Assembly: GCA_958510875.1 (NCBI GenBank)
Contig: OY294069.1
Coordinates: 160,083,111-160,147,110, forward strand
DNA from: Endomychus coccineus
Lineage: Eukaryota; Arthropoda; Insecta; Coleoptera; Endomychidae
DNA: 64,000 bases
Reading direction: 5' to 3'
Made by a program: the position numbers and the translations under genes. Position 1 is the first letter of the stretch. Each line of letters opens with the position of its first letter. The notes under the pieces are model-generated. The model made no database searches. It was given only the letters and a program-made list of their open reading frames with translations, and had not been told where the DNA came from. Of this stretch, positions 23,630 through 34,230 are shown piece after piece.

Positions 23630-25108
23630 CCTCATGGAGGAGAGTTCAAAAATATATGGGCTGAGAATGTTAGACCCATGGCGGAGGTGGCCAATACCGA
23701 ACCGAAGCCTAGATCCGATGAATATGGCCAGTTACCGTCCAGTATCTATTTTAAATGTCTTATCGAAAAGAGAAAGAGTTGTTGCAAATAAAATATTAAC
23801 ATTTTTAAATAAATATGGCATAATCAATGAATCGCAACATGGTTTTCATGCAGGCAGTATGTTTATGAACACCTAGATAAGGGCAACAAGGTAGCAGGTC
23901 TCTTTTTTCATTTGTCCCGTGCATTTGATTGCTTGAACATTGAACTCACATGTACGGAACTCTTCTCACTGGGAATATGAGGACCCATGTTAGATTGGTT
24001 TAGATCTTACTTAACAGCTCGAAAAATAAGTGTGAAACTGAACAACCTTTCGTCAACTGAGGTTGAGATGAGTGCAGGAGTTCCCCAGGGATCTGTGTTA
24101 GGGCCACTCGTATTTCTGTTATTTGTCAATGACCTGCCAGATGAAATAATTTTAGGATTGATAATAATGTTTGCAGATGATACGTCAATAGCTATTTCAG
24201 CACGGACTTTTGAAGAGCTGAGCGTTATCGCAACTACGGTGGCTGTTCAGTTCCACACTTGGTGTAGTAAGGCGAATAGTCTAATACTAAATGAGAAAAA
24301 AAACAAAATTGTGAACTTCTCTATTTGTTCAAACTATGAGAATTGTAATTTTCTTATAAATAATGTTATGTTGAGCCACAAAAGTGTTCGAAATTTATAG
24401 GCTTATATTTAGATAATACACTCTCATGGTTGCAAAAAATTTATAAAAGCTTCTATGCCATATCTCAATTAAAATCAATAATAGACCGAAAATGTCTCAT
24501 GAATGTTTATTATGGAATGGTATATTGTCATCTTTCTAACAATGTCACTTTGTGGGGGAGCTCGGTAAGCCACCAGAGTTTTCGTCGCTCAAAAGCGAGT
24601 GATTAGAATAATGTTCGGCATGGGGAAAAGGGATTCCTGTCGACCTATTTTTGTCTTGAAGAAATTGCTGACATTTCCCTGCATCTATATCTATAAATGC
24701 CTATTAACAATAAGAAATAATTTGGATAACTAAACAAATGCCAACTATCATTCTTACGAGGCTAGGCAGACCTCAGCATTTGCCATTAAAATACATAATA
24801 CTTGTAAATATGAAAAAGTCACTTCCCATATAGGCATCAAAATAAGAACTCTGAAATTGCGAAAGTTCAAGTCATCAGTTAAAACCATGCTTCTCAAGCA
24901 TGCGTTTTATACTGTAGATAAATACATGAACCCAAAAAAAATAAAAGTAAAATTTTTAGTGTGTCTAAATTGTCGTATCATTGTTATAATGTCTATATTT
25001 TATCAATACTGGTATTTGTACCTCATTGTAACTTATAATCTAACATTATGATTGTAAATGCTACTTTTATGTAAATTGGCTTCTGGATAAATAAAATTTT
25101 CTATTCTA
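23630..25108 (+). mobile_element. 5'-truncated Jockey/CR1-type LINE with TATTC tail
   Basis: The coding remnant runs from the finger region (MNMASYRPVSILNVLSK, NESQHGFHAG) through palm motifs (AGVPQGSVLGP, MFADDTSIAIS) to the thumb (WCSKANSLILNE, later YYGMVYCHLS and VTLWGSS). It ends in AATAAAATTTTC followed by repeats of TATTC (to about 25108), which is a typical LINE 3' tail. At least five frame breaks or stops are present. No endonuclease domain is visible. Short open frames at 23178-23615 may be its degraded upstream part. Confidence 0.85.
23987..24400 (+). pseudogene. LINE reverse transcriptase, palm-domain segment
   Basis: This is the longest open part of the LINE remnant, 137 codons. 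It includes the RT signature AGVPQGSVLGPLVFLLFVNDL and the catalytic FADDT box. A hydrophobic/acidic stretch and the WCSKANSLILN motif follow. The reverse transcriptase of an intact element copies its own RNA at a nicked target. Here the N-terminal fingers lie in another frame (23634-23876) and the C-terminal part is broken, so no activity is expected. Confidence 0.85.
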
Positions 25109-25111
25109 TTC

Positions 25112-26200
25112 TATTCATAGCCTAACAAACAACATTTCGGGACGTGTTTGCTTCGCCGTTGCCCCAAAGCGAGAAAAGTCTAAAATCCCTTTGTTGTGAT
25201 GTCTTATTAATATGTCTCTCTACTTGTAATTGGGATTAGGAAATTAAATTGGAAGAAATTGTGCTGGCCAATTATCAAAGTGTAAAGGCCAAAGTAATAT
25301 TGAGAAGAAGAAGATAGCCTAACAAAATATTTGGACAGTCACGTATAGTTCGACACATTAGAGATCGCCGAGCAGAAGCATATAAGGCATTTTTTAATAA
25401 ATGGTTTGTTAAGCAACGTGAAAGGCATTTCCCAGTTGCTGTAATAAAATAAACATACGTCAACAGAATTCTCTCATGGATGTACATACTACTAAGTGAA
25501 CATCGATTAAGCGGAGTGTACATTCTATAACGGATTAATAATTTCTTATTACACCAATGTGCTGCTTGACTTGGCCATATATCAGATGCAGTACATACAC
25601 ATACCCTTTGTTGTTCATATGTATACATGGTGCATTAAACTAAAGGTCAGATGGGACCTATTAAACGACATCAGACATTTCCAACGCTGGAGTTTCATGA
25701 AAGTTAAGGGATGTGTAAGGTCTTTATTGGCATGTTATATTTAGTTCACTTTCTATGCTTCTTATCTTGACCGTTCCTTCAATATACATCAAACAGTCGT
25801 TAAAAATACATCCAAATGCTCAAATGATTCAACCTCTTTATATGGTATTACTAGAAAGGTGATACTTTGGAAGGAGATAGGGTTGAACAATTTTTATCGT
25901 GCATGGCAGATGTCTAATAGTGCCTGCGTTACAATCAACCCTACATGCCTTGAAAACACTTGAAAATACACACATAACTCTGTCCCTAACAAAATAGGTA
26001 GAGTAAGTTAGACGCATCAAGCAAATCAGTCTTTGTTAAAATGTTTATGATATTTTGTACAATATGGATGACAATCTGGCGTTAATGTTAGTTAAGTTGG
26101 ATTTGGTTAAATATTTTTAATTACTCAACCAATTTCATAATGAACTTAAACAATTTTTTTTTAAAGCGTTCTTAACTTATAATTCATATTATATACAATT
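25112..26200. other. Gene-free stretch, nothing firm
   Basis: A 117-codon minus-strand frame (25275-25628) has no family signature. On the plus strand an arginine-rich piece near 25330-25450 (RHIRDRRAEAYKAFFNKW) looks protein-like, but I cannot place it. It could be a retroelement scrap. Confidence 0.4.
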
Positions 26201-26203
26201 ATA

Positions 26204-28532
26204 CAGGGTGTCCTCGAACTGCGTGGCCAAAATAAAACCGAAGATTCTTTGATTCGAAAAAAAGTTGATGAGCCTTTTTACTTTTGCCTCAAGTGTCTTG
26301 TTCAGCCGGTAGGGGGCTTCAAAATTGCAAAAATAATTTTGTTTTTTCGGTATAACTTGAGAACGTGATGAAGAACTTTTACAATATTTAGCAGGTGAGT
26401 TACTGTCAATAATGGCCATTTTTGAGAGTGGAGCACAGAGCCTTAGAGACCATATAAATGGCTCAAACTTGAGGATGTAACGGGAAAAGTGTCCAGAACT
26501 TTTTTGTGGTCAATGTAATTCACTCGATATTTTTTATGTAGATAGCTTATCTAATTTGAAAACTTTTCTTACTCTTAGAAAATTTTGATTAAATCAACGG
26601 ATTAGCTTGAAAAAATTAATTTTCGAGTCTCTGCAATTTTGGCTTACTAATTTTACTTGATTAAAATACCTTAGTTGCCTTTGCTTTTCTAATGTCATTT
26701 TGGCATTTGAAGAATTTATTCTCAAAACTGTCAGTTTTTACTTTGCTTTCCGTAAAAATTTTATAAAATTATGGCTCAAAATTTCACTAACACTGAAATG
26801 GTTGATATGTTATTGATTTATGGACTTTGTCGTTTCAATGGCCGGAGAAGGGAAAGATATCCGCATTGCAGAATTCCAAATCGGCAAACCTTCGCGAAAC
26901 TGGCAAATTTGAAGCAAATCGCAGAGAAACTGGACGCAGACGGACAAGAAGGACGTTAGAGCTCGAAGAAGCGATACTGGAAGCGGTTGAAACTGAATCT
27001 GGGATAAGCCACTACGTTTGGGACTTCGTATTGGAGCCTCAAAATCATTAGTTCATAATGTACTGAAAGAAGAACTGTTGTATCCCTATCATATTAAAAT
27101 AGTTCAAGACTTATTGCCCATGGATCCAGGTCATCGGCTAGATTTCTGTCGGCTTATTGTCCAAAGACAAAACGCAAACCCCAATTTTTGTAGAAGAATT
27201 CTGTTCACGGACGAAGATACTTTCACGAGATGTGCTCTTTTTAACCTCCATAATGAACATTTCTATGCTGATGAAAATCCTCATGAAACGGAAGTTACAT
27301 ATTTTCAGAATCAAACTAAAATCAATGTTTGGGTTGGAATTGTGGATAACTTTATTATTCGCCCTACCGTTATACCCGATCGATTGAACGGGGAGAACTA
27401 CTTGAACTTTTTGGAACAAAGGCTACTTGAACTGTAGGGAGACTTGCCTTTACACATTCGTCGTGGCCTGGTTTATCCATGATAGTGCACCTCCTCATTT
27501 CACATTAGCTGTGAGGCGACATTTGAATGCGGAATATCCAGATCGCTGGATAGGTAGAGGACACGATGCACCAGTGAACTGGCCGGCCCGCTCCCCTGAT
27601 TTGACGCCCTGCGACTTCTTTCTATGGGGCGCTTTGAAGTCGAAAGTTTATGCAGCTCCAGTAACACACGAGAGGAATTGTTGCAAACGAATTAATCATG
27701 AAGCGGATTTATTGAAGAATGATCCTGAAGTACTAGCCAGAGTTCAATCCAATTTCTTGAAACGAATTAATTTGTGTATTCAGGAAAATGGGCAACATTT
27801 CGAACAATTGATGCCTTAGCGATTTCCCAAAAAGTTTTGTTGTTTCTTTTAATTTAGCATTTGTTTTTCCTAAATAATCACATCGTTTCCCCATTTCTAT
27901 TGTTTTTATTGTTCGTGTTTTACCGAGATATTAACCATTTCAGTGTTAGTGAAATTTTGAGCCATAATTTTATAAAATTTTTACGGAAAGCAAAGTAAAA
28001 ACTGACAGTTTTGAGAATAAATTCTCCAAATGCCAAAATGACATTAGAAAAGCAAAGGCAACTAAGGTATTTTAATCAAGTAAAATTAGTAAGCCAAAAT
28101 TGCAGAGACTCGAAAATTATTTTTTTCAAGCTAATCCGTTGATTTTATCAAAATTTTCTAAGAGTAAGAAAAGTTTTCAAATTAGATAAGCTATCTACAT
28201 AAAAAATATAGAGTGAATTACATCGACAACAAAAAAGTTCTGGACACTTTTCCCGTTACATGCTCAAGTTTGAGCCATTTCTATGGTCTCTAAGGCTCTA
28301 TGCTCCGCTCTCAAAAACGGCTATTATTGACAGTAACTCACCTGCCAAATATTGTAAAAGTCCTCCATCACGTTCTCAAGTTATACCGAAAAAACAAAAT
28401 TATTTTTGCAACTTTGAAGCCCTCTACCAGCTAAACAAGACACTTGAGGCAAAAGTAAAAAGGCTCATCAAATTTTTTTCGAATCAAAGAATCTTCGGTT
28501 TTATTTTAGCCACGCAGTTCGAGGACACCCTG
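26204..28532 (+). mobile_element. Tc1/mariner-superfamily transposon with ~600 bp terminal inverted repeats
   Basis: The ends CAGGGTGTCCTCGAACTGCG (26204) and the inverted copy (to 28532) are flanked by TA on both sides (26202-26203, 28533-28534). The inverted repeats continue almost unbroken to about 26805 on the left and from about 27931 on the right, roughly 600 bp each. The left repeat includes the transposase start codon (26771), so the right repeat carries a mirror copy of it. The 1.1 kb core encodes a DUF4817-type transposase in several frames. The element sits immediately beside PLE sequence. Confidence 0.93.
26771..27819 (+). pseudogene. Tc1/mariner-superfamily transposase with DUF4817-like N-terminus
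   Basis: The start at 26771 gives MAQNFTNTEMVDMLLIYGLC and then RIPNRQTFAKL, matching the DUF4817 helix-turn-helix of insect transposases. A frame change near 26930 leads to TRRTLELEEAILEAVE. The next frame (27018-27437) holds the first catalytic Asp (LFTDEDTFTR) and NVWVGIVDN. The last (27427-27819) holds the second Asp (FIHDSAPPH) and the third in SPDLTPCDFFLWG. By my count 43 residues separate the second and third Asp. That is wider than DD34D mariner and near the DD41D type. The C-terminus CIQENGQHFEQL is typical. Three frame breaks make it inactive as read. Confidence 0.88.
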
Positions 28533-28583
28533 TATATAAAATTCTCGAGAAATAGGTCACACTAACACATATGTTTATTATTT

Positions 28584-28626
28584 TCGTCTTTACGTACGTT
28601 CGGTCTCACGACCTTCATCAGAAGAT
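28584..28626 (-). ncRNA. Hammerhead-ribozyme-like motif in PLE
   Basis: On the minus strand the order is UCUU, CUGAUGA, a stem-loop GGUC-GUGA-GACC, GAA, then CGUACGUA followed by AAGA. This matches a hammerhead core: stem I UCUU/AAGA, invariant CUGAUGA, a 4 bp stem II with a tetraloop, GAA, a short stem III, and a GUA cleavage triplet. One A after GAA is missing relative to the copy at 30254-30285 (GAAAC), which would weaken stem III. Hammerhead motifs are established in PLE terminal repeats. Activity of this copy is doubtful. Confidence 0.6.
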
Positions 28627-28742
28627 GTTCGAGTATCTACTTTCGAACCAGATGTTGAAAATGTATGAGGTAATAGAAAAAGGTTGTCAGACCTTATTAG
28701 AAATATTGCTTTTGAGCATTCTACCTAAAATATACTTTAAAC

Positions 28743-29413
28743 TAGGGCTCGGAATTGTATTCGAATTATTCAAATATTCAAGTATTAGAATATCCATAAT
28801 TCAAATACTTTGAAAAAAATATTATTTGACATTCAAATATTCAAATATTTGAATATTCAGATATACAAATATCTAAATATTCAAATATACAAATATCCAA
28901 ATATCTGAATATTCGAATATCCAAATATCTGGATGATCAAAAATTTAAGGATCTGTGATTTTCATACTCAGGGCAAGGATGAACATCGAACCGAATCCAA
29001 CAAAAACCGTCTGAGAGAGCATTTTCGAAGCTGGTAATTTAGTTTCAGCCGAGGTTTCAGCTAAGCGATCTTGCTTAAAGCCAGATAACGAAAAATTGTT
29101 TTTTGAGTGAAAATTTATAAACTTTGATTTTGGATAAGAAGTATACTGCAATATTTTGAATTTATTTTACAATTTTCCTAATACCTAATATGATTATCAG
29201 GATATCGGAATAGTTACACATATGTTGAATCAATCAAATATTAGAATATCTGAGTATTCGCATATCCAGATATCTGAATAGCCAAATATTTGAATATTTG
29301 AATATTCAGATATTCAAATATTTGGATATTTGCAAATATTCGTATGTTGGATAATTTGAATATTCAAATAGGATTATAAACAAATACTTGGATACGAAAA
29401 GTTCCGACGCCTA
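28743..29413. mobile_element. hAT-type MITE with AAATATTC-rich palindromic arms
   Basis: The ends TAGGGCTCGGAA (28743) and TTCCGACGCCTA (ending 29413) are imperfect inverted repeats. The flanks CTTTAAAC and CTTTTAAC match at 7 of 8 positions. The arms (28750-28935 and 29215-29395) are arrays of degenerate 8-10 bp units built on CAAATATT/AATATTTG. The 29.9 kb and 44.2 kb PLE paralogues carry the uninterrupted site (AAATATAC followed by TTTTAAC or TCTTAAC), confirming the insertion. It has no coding capacity. Confidence 0.85.
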
Positions 29414-29537
29414 CTTTTAACATAATTGTCTCACCCAGAGGACCGTTCCAAAAATTTATAAATTGTACGTAATACACTGAAAATGAATGGCTACCCAGAA
29501 ACATTTTTCATTAAAGAAAGAATAAACAAAATCTATA

Positions 29538-29903
29538 ATGGAACAGCATACATATATAAATAACATAAACAGTAATACAGATAATTTTATAACATTACTA
29601 TACATTCCGGGGACCTCAGAGAAAATTAAGAAATGTTTAAAAAAGTACGATATAAATGTTGCGCATGAATCTACTAACTGTATTGGGAAATATTTTTCAA
29701 ATCTAAAACCTTCAATACCTAAAGATAAACAAACCCACACAGTATACAAATTAAATTGTTTAGATTGCGATGGGCCTTACACAGGAATCTCTGAACAATA
29801 TTTACAAAAAAGAATGTATGGCCAAAAATATAGTACAAGAAACAAAAACTTGACCCTTGCAAATTCCTACATGCGTCTTTATAATGTTAAAAGTATATTT
29901 TAG
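29538..29903 (+). pseudogene. Penelope-like element C-terminal region with GIY-YIG nuclease
   Basis: The frame holds FITLLYIPGTSEKIKK, the region linking RT to endonuclease in PLEs. It is followed by the GIY-YIG-type core HTVYKLNCLDCDGPYTGISE, with a paired CxxC and the catalytic-side segment LQKRMYG. PLE proteins pair an N-terminal reverse transcriptase with this endonuclease. Here the RT is absent and the frame ends in the middle of the nuclease domain, where further PLE sequence continues in other frames to about 30010. Closest local relative: 44322-44507 (minus), which shares the YSTRNKN block. Confidence 0.8.
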
Positions 29904-30253
29904 GTAGAATGCTCAAATATCAATATTTCTAATAAGGTCTTACAATTTTTTTTCTATTACCTCATAAATTTTCAACATCTGGTTCGAAAGTAGATACTCG
30001 AACGTTATATTTTTAGTCAGTCCTTCAGTCGTGTTACATACTGTGATTCGATATGTATCTAGAGTTTATAAGAATATTGCTTAGCAGCGAATTCTTAATT
30101 CATATACTTCAAACATGAATGTGTTATAATTTCGATTGTTCTTGTTTCTGTTCGTTTCCGCGACGTGGGAATTTTTAATTGAAGTTAATGCGATGAGGAC
30201 GCCTTGTGGTGATACAATTAATTTCAAGAAATCACGTTTTATACAGTGATACG

Positions 30254-30285
30254 TCTTCTGTGAGACCGAAACGTACGTAAAGACG
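30254..30285 (+). ncRNA. Truncated hammerhead-like motif in PLE
   Basis: The sequence TCTTCTG-TGAGACC-GAAACGTACGTA-AAGACG retains both halves of stem I, the GAAA box and stem III of the motif at 28584-28626. It has lost the GATGAAGGTCG segment (most of CUGAUGA and half of stem II), so it cannot fold as a ribozyme. Confidence 0.5.
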
Positions 30286-30430
30286 AAAATAATAAGCATA
30301 TGTTAGTGAAACCTATTTCCCGAGAATTTTATATATAATTCTAGAATCATTATTAATCTTATAAATCTTATAAATCATGTTTTATTACCTGAGAAATGGT
30401 TATTTATATAAGTTCTTCATAACATTATAA

Positions 30431-30470
30431 GGATAGCAGATCATTGTGTTCATCAATGATGTGCTATCCT
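30431..30470. repeat. Short perfect hairpin
   Basis: GGATAGCA and ATCATT on the left pair with AATGAT and TGCTATCC on the right, with one unpaired base per arm and a loop of about 8 nt. No associated gene is recognised; it may be a transposon remnant. Confidence 0.5.
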
Positions 30471-30506
30471 TTCAGAGGTTTATATTTACAAAAATATGAA
30501 ACTGAC

Positions 30507-30640
30507 GGGACCAAAGTAGTGTAATTGGTGAGCAAGCTGGACTAGACATCCAGGAATGTGGGTTCGAACTGACATTACTATATAGTAAAGTGACATTTTT
30601 AAGTGGTAAAGTGTCACTTTAATAAACGATTTTGAATTTA
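30507..30640 (+). repeat. tRNA-derived SINE head
   Basis: Pol III-type boxes are visible: an A-box-like AGTGTAATTGGT (30518-30529) and a B box GGTTCGAACT (30561-30570), 31 bp apart. Between them CTGGA-CTAGACA-TCCAG forms a perfect anticodon arm. The acceptor ends do not pair, so this is not a tRNA gene. The following AGTGACATTTT..AAAGTGTCACT hairpin may be the SINE body. Confidence 0.65.
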
Positions 30641-30644
30641 GTAA

Positions 30645-33530
30645 AATAGCACATTATCAGTCTGAATGCGAAACAATAATTTTATGATGGCCCCCCTGTA
30701 CATCAACTAATGATTATCCATACGTTTGATCTATGTTCTTAGGGAGAATCCCCCGCCGTTATAATTAATACGCCACACAAAAGTTTTCCTGTACTTATTT
30801 ACAATCAATTACGATACCTCACGAAATTTACATTGAAAATCTAATTGAACCCCAACGTACATGGACAATAGATGTCGACATTAAGATTAGAACTGATGGT
30901 AAACATACTATGAATTGTCTAATTGTGGTTCCAATAAATTCAATATAATTAAGATTTTGTACACGCCAGGTGAACGTTCCGGATAATTTGGTTTAGGGAA
31001 GGCATTTGCAGTGAATAAACAACATCACCGCGTGAACCTGGAAAATAAACCAGAGCATGTCTAATACCCTGATGGAAATGTATGACGCTGTCTACATATT
31101 GTCTCTCAAATTGTGCATAATAATTCACTGTCAGTCTCATCTAGACGGTTTTTTTTCTCCTTATTATATCAAACTATGTGTAAAAGCATGAAAAATATAC
31201 TACGTCATGTCTAATTGAAATACAGAGTTATTACATTTTCGAAATATTCCTATTGACACTTGCATAAAATAAAAGCAACTCATCAAATGACTTTAAACGT
31301 GTTTTCGAAATGGTATTAGTGAACAATGTTCTCTAATTTTCGAAGTCTGTATAATTTCAGGATTTTTTTACACAATCTGCACAAATTATGTGACGCAGAA
31401 CCATCGTCGCACCTTTGATTATGATTTATTAGGTCACACGATATCAGTCAGGTTAGGAATGGAAACTGACATACCCTATACAAACAAATGACCATCATCT
31501 GGTCCATGGTTCAATAAAATCTATTCTAGGGCCGTCGCCCTAGCATACCATCGTAAGCGCGGGAACCCATGCCTGGAGACCAAAACATAATATGTTGAAG
31601 CCAGAAATATCTGCAAATCATACAATAACGCTTCGAAAGAGACATATAACGCCAAAACAAGATTAAAGGTTATCGAATGACAGAATGGATCCCCTTCGTT
31701 TTGGCTTTTCGCCAAAGCAATTGGTAGAATTTTCTTTTCCAGTTCATTCCCTCCTCTAACCAAAGATGATGGCACACTGGCTACTACACCACAAAAAAAA
31801 ACCAACCTTCGTAGTCAAAGTTTAGAAAAAAGTTTTGTTATTGTTTTAAAAACTTTTTCTCAGCAGGAAGTTCTTTGCCCTAATTTGTATTCACTTTGAG
31901 TGTATAACTGATCTTCATGATCTTTATTACCTATTTCTTTATTGATTACCATTAAATTTAATAGTTTTAAAACAAGTTTGTTTTTATGTAAAATTGTAAA
32001 ACAATATTGATTTATGACTTTTATTTATTTAAATTATTTGTTTGGTATTTTTAAATATCTGTTTATGCTTGTAACACTTTATTTCTCTCATTTTTTCAAG
32101 AATTCAATTTCATTACCTACACTCAATTGAACATTAATATCTTGACATTAGTATTAATTGATTGAATAAATTTTATTATTTACCTATTTTTTTTAATAAT
32201 TTCTTTTATATTAATTTGTAAGATTATTGATTTATTTCCCTAATTTAATACAAAATTTAAAGATAAAATATTTGATCCAATAGAAGTTGAATGAAATGAA
32301 ATTATTTCATTCGTTCTATTTATTTTAGAAGCTGTAACAGAAATAGCTTATATACAAGTTCTGTTCACATCCTTTTCTAGTCTGAGTTTTCCATGATAAA
32401 TATTTATCATTTTTATCCATTATTTGTGATTTAATATCCGTGGACATATTAACCATGCACGTAGTTGATTTATAATTATTCAAAGTGTCTATGTTAAGAA
32501 AGATTAGTAAATTCAACTGAATTTATCTCGGAATTTGCTTATATTTATATATTACATTATAGTTACGAATTCAATTTTTTTCTTTATTCCAATATTCTAC
32601 TTGGGTTATAGCGGGTATGTATATGTCATCTTTTAAATAAGGCGGTGTGGGCAAATGGCCACGTGACTTCCGTGGCCACTTAGATTTCACACTATGGCCA
32701 CAGAATATCTTTACGAATTCACTCAAAAAAATTATTCTCAACATGAACGTATATAATTTTGGATTCATTACCTAACACAAACATCACAATTTGAAAACAT
32801 TTTAGTAGAAATTGAATTATATTTTTATTGGTAATTTCTGCATTAACAATATTTATTTATGGGCCAGTTTAAGTCAAGTAAGGTTCATAATATGATTTTA
32901 GCTTTATGTGATTATTAATTAAAAAATATAGCATGAGGAATCAAATAAGCAAACAATACAAAGCGCTGTAACAAACACATTCATTTCAAGCCCTGTATTA
33001 ATGAATAAGCCACATTTATCGAAATGCTGCAATAACAAAATGATAGCATTCTCTAACCACAATTGTTTAATCAACTGATTTCATCATCCCTAATGCGCAA
33101 CTGGTTGCAACAATACATTGTAGCACACCGATCAGAGTGCATTCTGAATATAAATTCTGTTTGCTTTTCATGGTGTTTTATTTGCAGTTCCAGTAACGTC
33201 TTATTTAAAGTAATTAATTTGGAAAACCCGTAGCGTTTTAAGCGAGTTAAAAAGTATAAATTGAAATCAATCCAGTGATCCGGAGAATAAATTTCAGTTG
33301 AGAGTTTAGGGGCTTTTGTTTGTTTGGTGTAAATATGGCTTAAATACTTCTCATAAATAAAATAGTTGACTGGAAACCGGTGTTTGTATTTGCCTTCTCT
33401 ATTTCTATTGGACCAGTCCCAGGAAGCTGGTTACGGATAAAACTAAACGTTACTCGATTTGAGTTGTCGACAGTAGATAGTAATTTTGAATTTTTCTGTA
33501 TTTTAACCCAAAACGAATACGATTTTAGGA
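30645..33530. other. Gene-free, very AT-rich stretch
   Basis: No gene recognised. The block 31880-32340 is extremely AT-rich and was checked for mitochondrial origin without finding a diagnostic motif. Short frames at 31521-31805 and 32571-32768 have no family signature. Confidence 0.4.
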
Positions 33531-33532
33531 GA

Positions 33533-34230
33533 AATAGAATACTTCTCTGGAATCGCATAGAGTATCCTGAAGTGTTGAGGCTTAAAGAGAAAACTTTTTT
33601 CCATATGCAATGAACCTGGATCGACATAGGCCCAAAATCCAATCAGTCAATATATTGAGTAACATCAATATTGATGTTGGTTCAATAGATTTATTTGATA
33701 ATTTCTGTTTCTGGAAGATCAATCGCAGACAGTGAATAGAAGGCTATGTCTGAGAGAAGGGGGTTCAGGAGATAGCAGATCACGTGATGGGTGAGTAACT
33801 GAAGTAACTCCTTGCTGCTCCGTGTTTCTGAGGACAATGAGCGAGACGAGATACCATTATAGATAACTCTACTACCGTAAAAATAGAATACTTTTCTGGA
33901 ATCGCATAGAGTATCCTGAAGTGTTGAGGCTTAAAGAGAAAACTTTTTTCCATACGCAATGAACCTGAATCGACATAGGCCCAAAATTCATTCAGTCAAT
34001 ATATTGAGTAACATCAATATTGATGTTGGTTCAATAGATATATTTGATCATTTCTGTTTCTGGAAGATCAATCGCAAAGAGTGAATAGAAGGCTATGCCT
34101 GAGAGAAGGGGGTTCAGGAGATAGCAGATCACGTGATGGGTGAGTAACTGAAGTAACTCCTTGCTACTCCGCGTTTCTGAGAACAATAAGCGAGACCAGA
34201 TGCCATTATAGATAACTCTACTACCGTAGA
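33533..34230. repeat. Tandem duplication, two copies of a 349 bp unit
   Basis: Copy one begins AATAGAATACTTCTCTGG at 33533 and copy two begins AATAGAATACTTTTCTGG at 33882. The copies differ at a limited number of scattered bases. Each ends with ATAGATAACTCTACTACCGT, which is also the outermost part of the inverted repeat of the P-like element that follows. The duplication boundary therefore coincides with, or lies inside, that terminus. Confidence 0.9.

Larger units (their letters stand above)
28541..30345 (+). mobile_element. Penelope-like element locus, partly inverted, interrupted by a hAT MITE
   Basis: The outer segments 28545-28615 and 30245-30340 are inverted copies (TTATTTTCGTCTTTACGTACG against CGTACGTAAAGACGAAAAT). 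A plus-strand GIY-YIG coding piece lies at 29538-29903. The segment 28628-28742 is a reversed copy of 29885-30005. Such inverted or partial pLTR arrangements are typical of PLEs. A hAT-type MITE (28743-29413) sits inside the left copy. The family recurs at 12.64-12.77 and 44.1-44.5 kb. Confidence 0.8.

Noticed and set aside
25275..25628. 117-codon minus-strand frame as a gene
   Set aside because: No domain, no codon pattern or splice context, and a retroelement-like piece overlaps on the other strand.
28750..29395. CRISPR-like short repeats
   Set aside because: Units are 8-10 bp, degenerate and contiguous without spacers. They are the arms of a MITE in eukaryotic DNA.
30507..30577. Functional tRNA gene (Ser-like anticodon AGA)
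   Set aside because: The anticodon arm and B box are good, but the acceptor stem does not pair and the T stem is mismatched. It fits a SINE head better.
31880..32340. Possible second mitochondrial insertion
   Set aside because: Extreme AT content and a few plausible hydrophobic translations, but no diagnostic mitochondrial protein or tRNA motif comparable with the ND2 block could be found.
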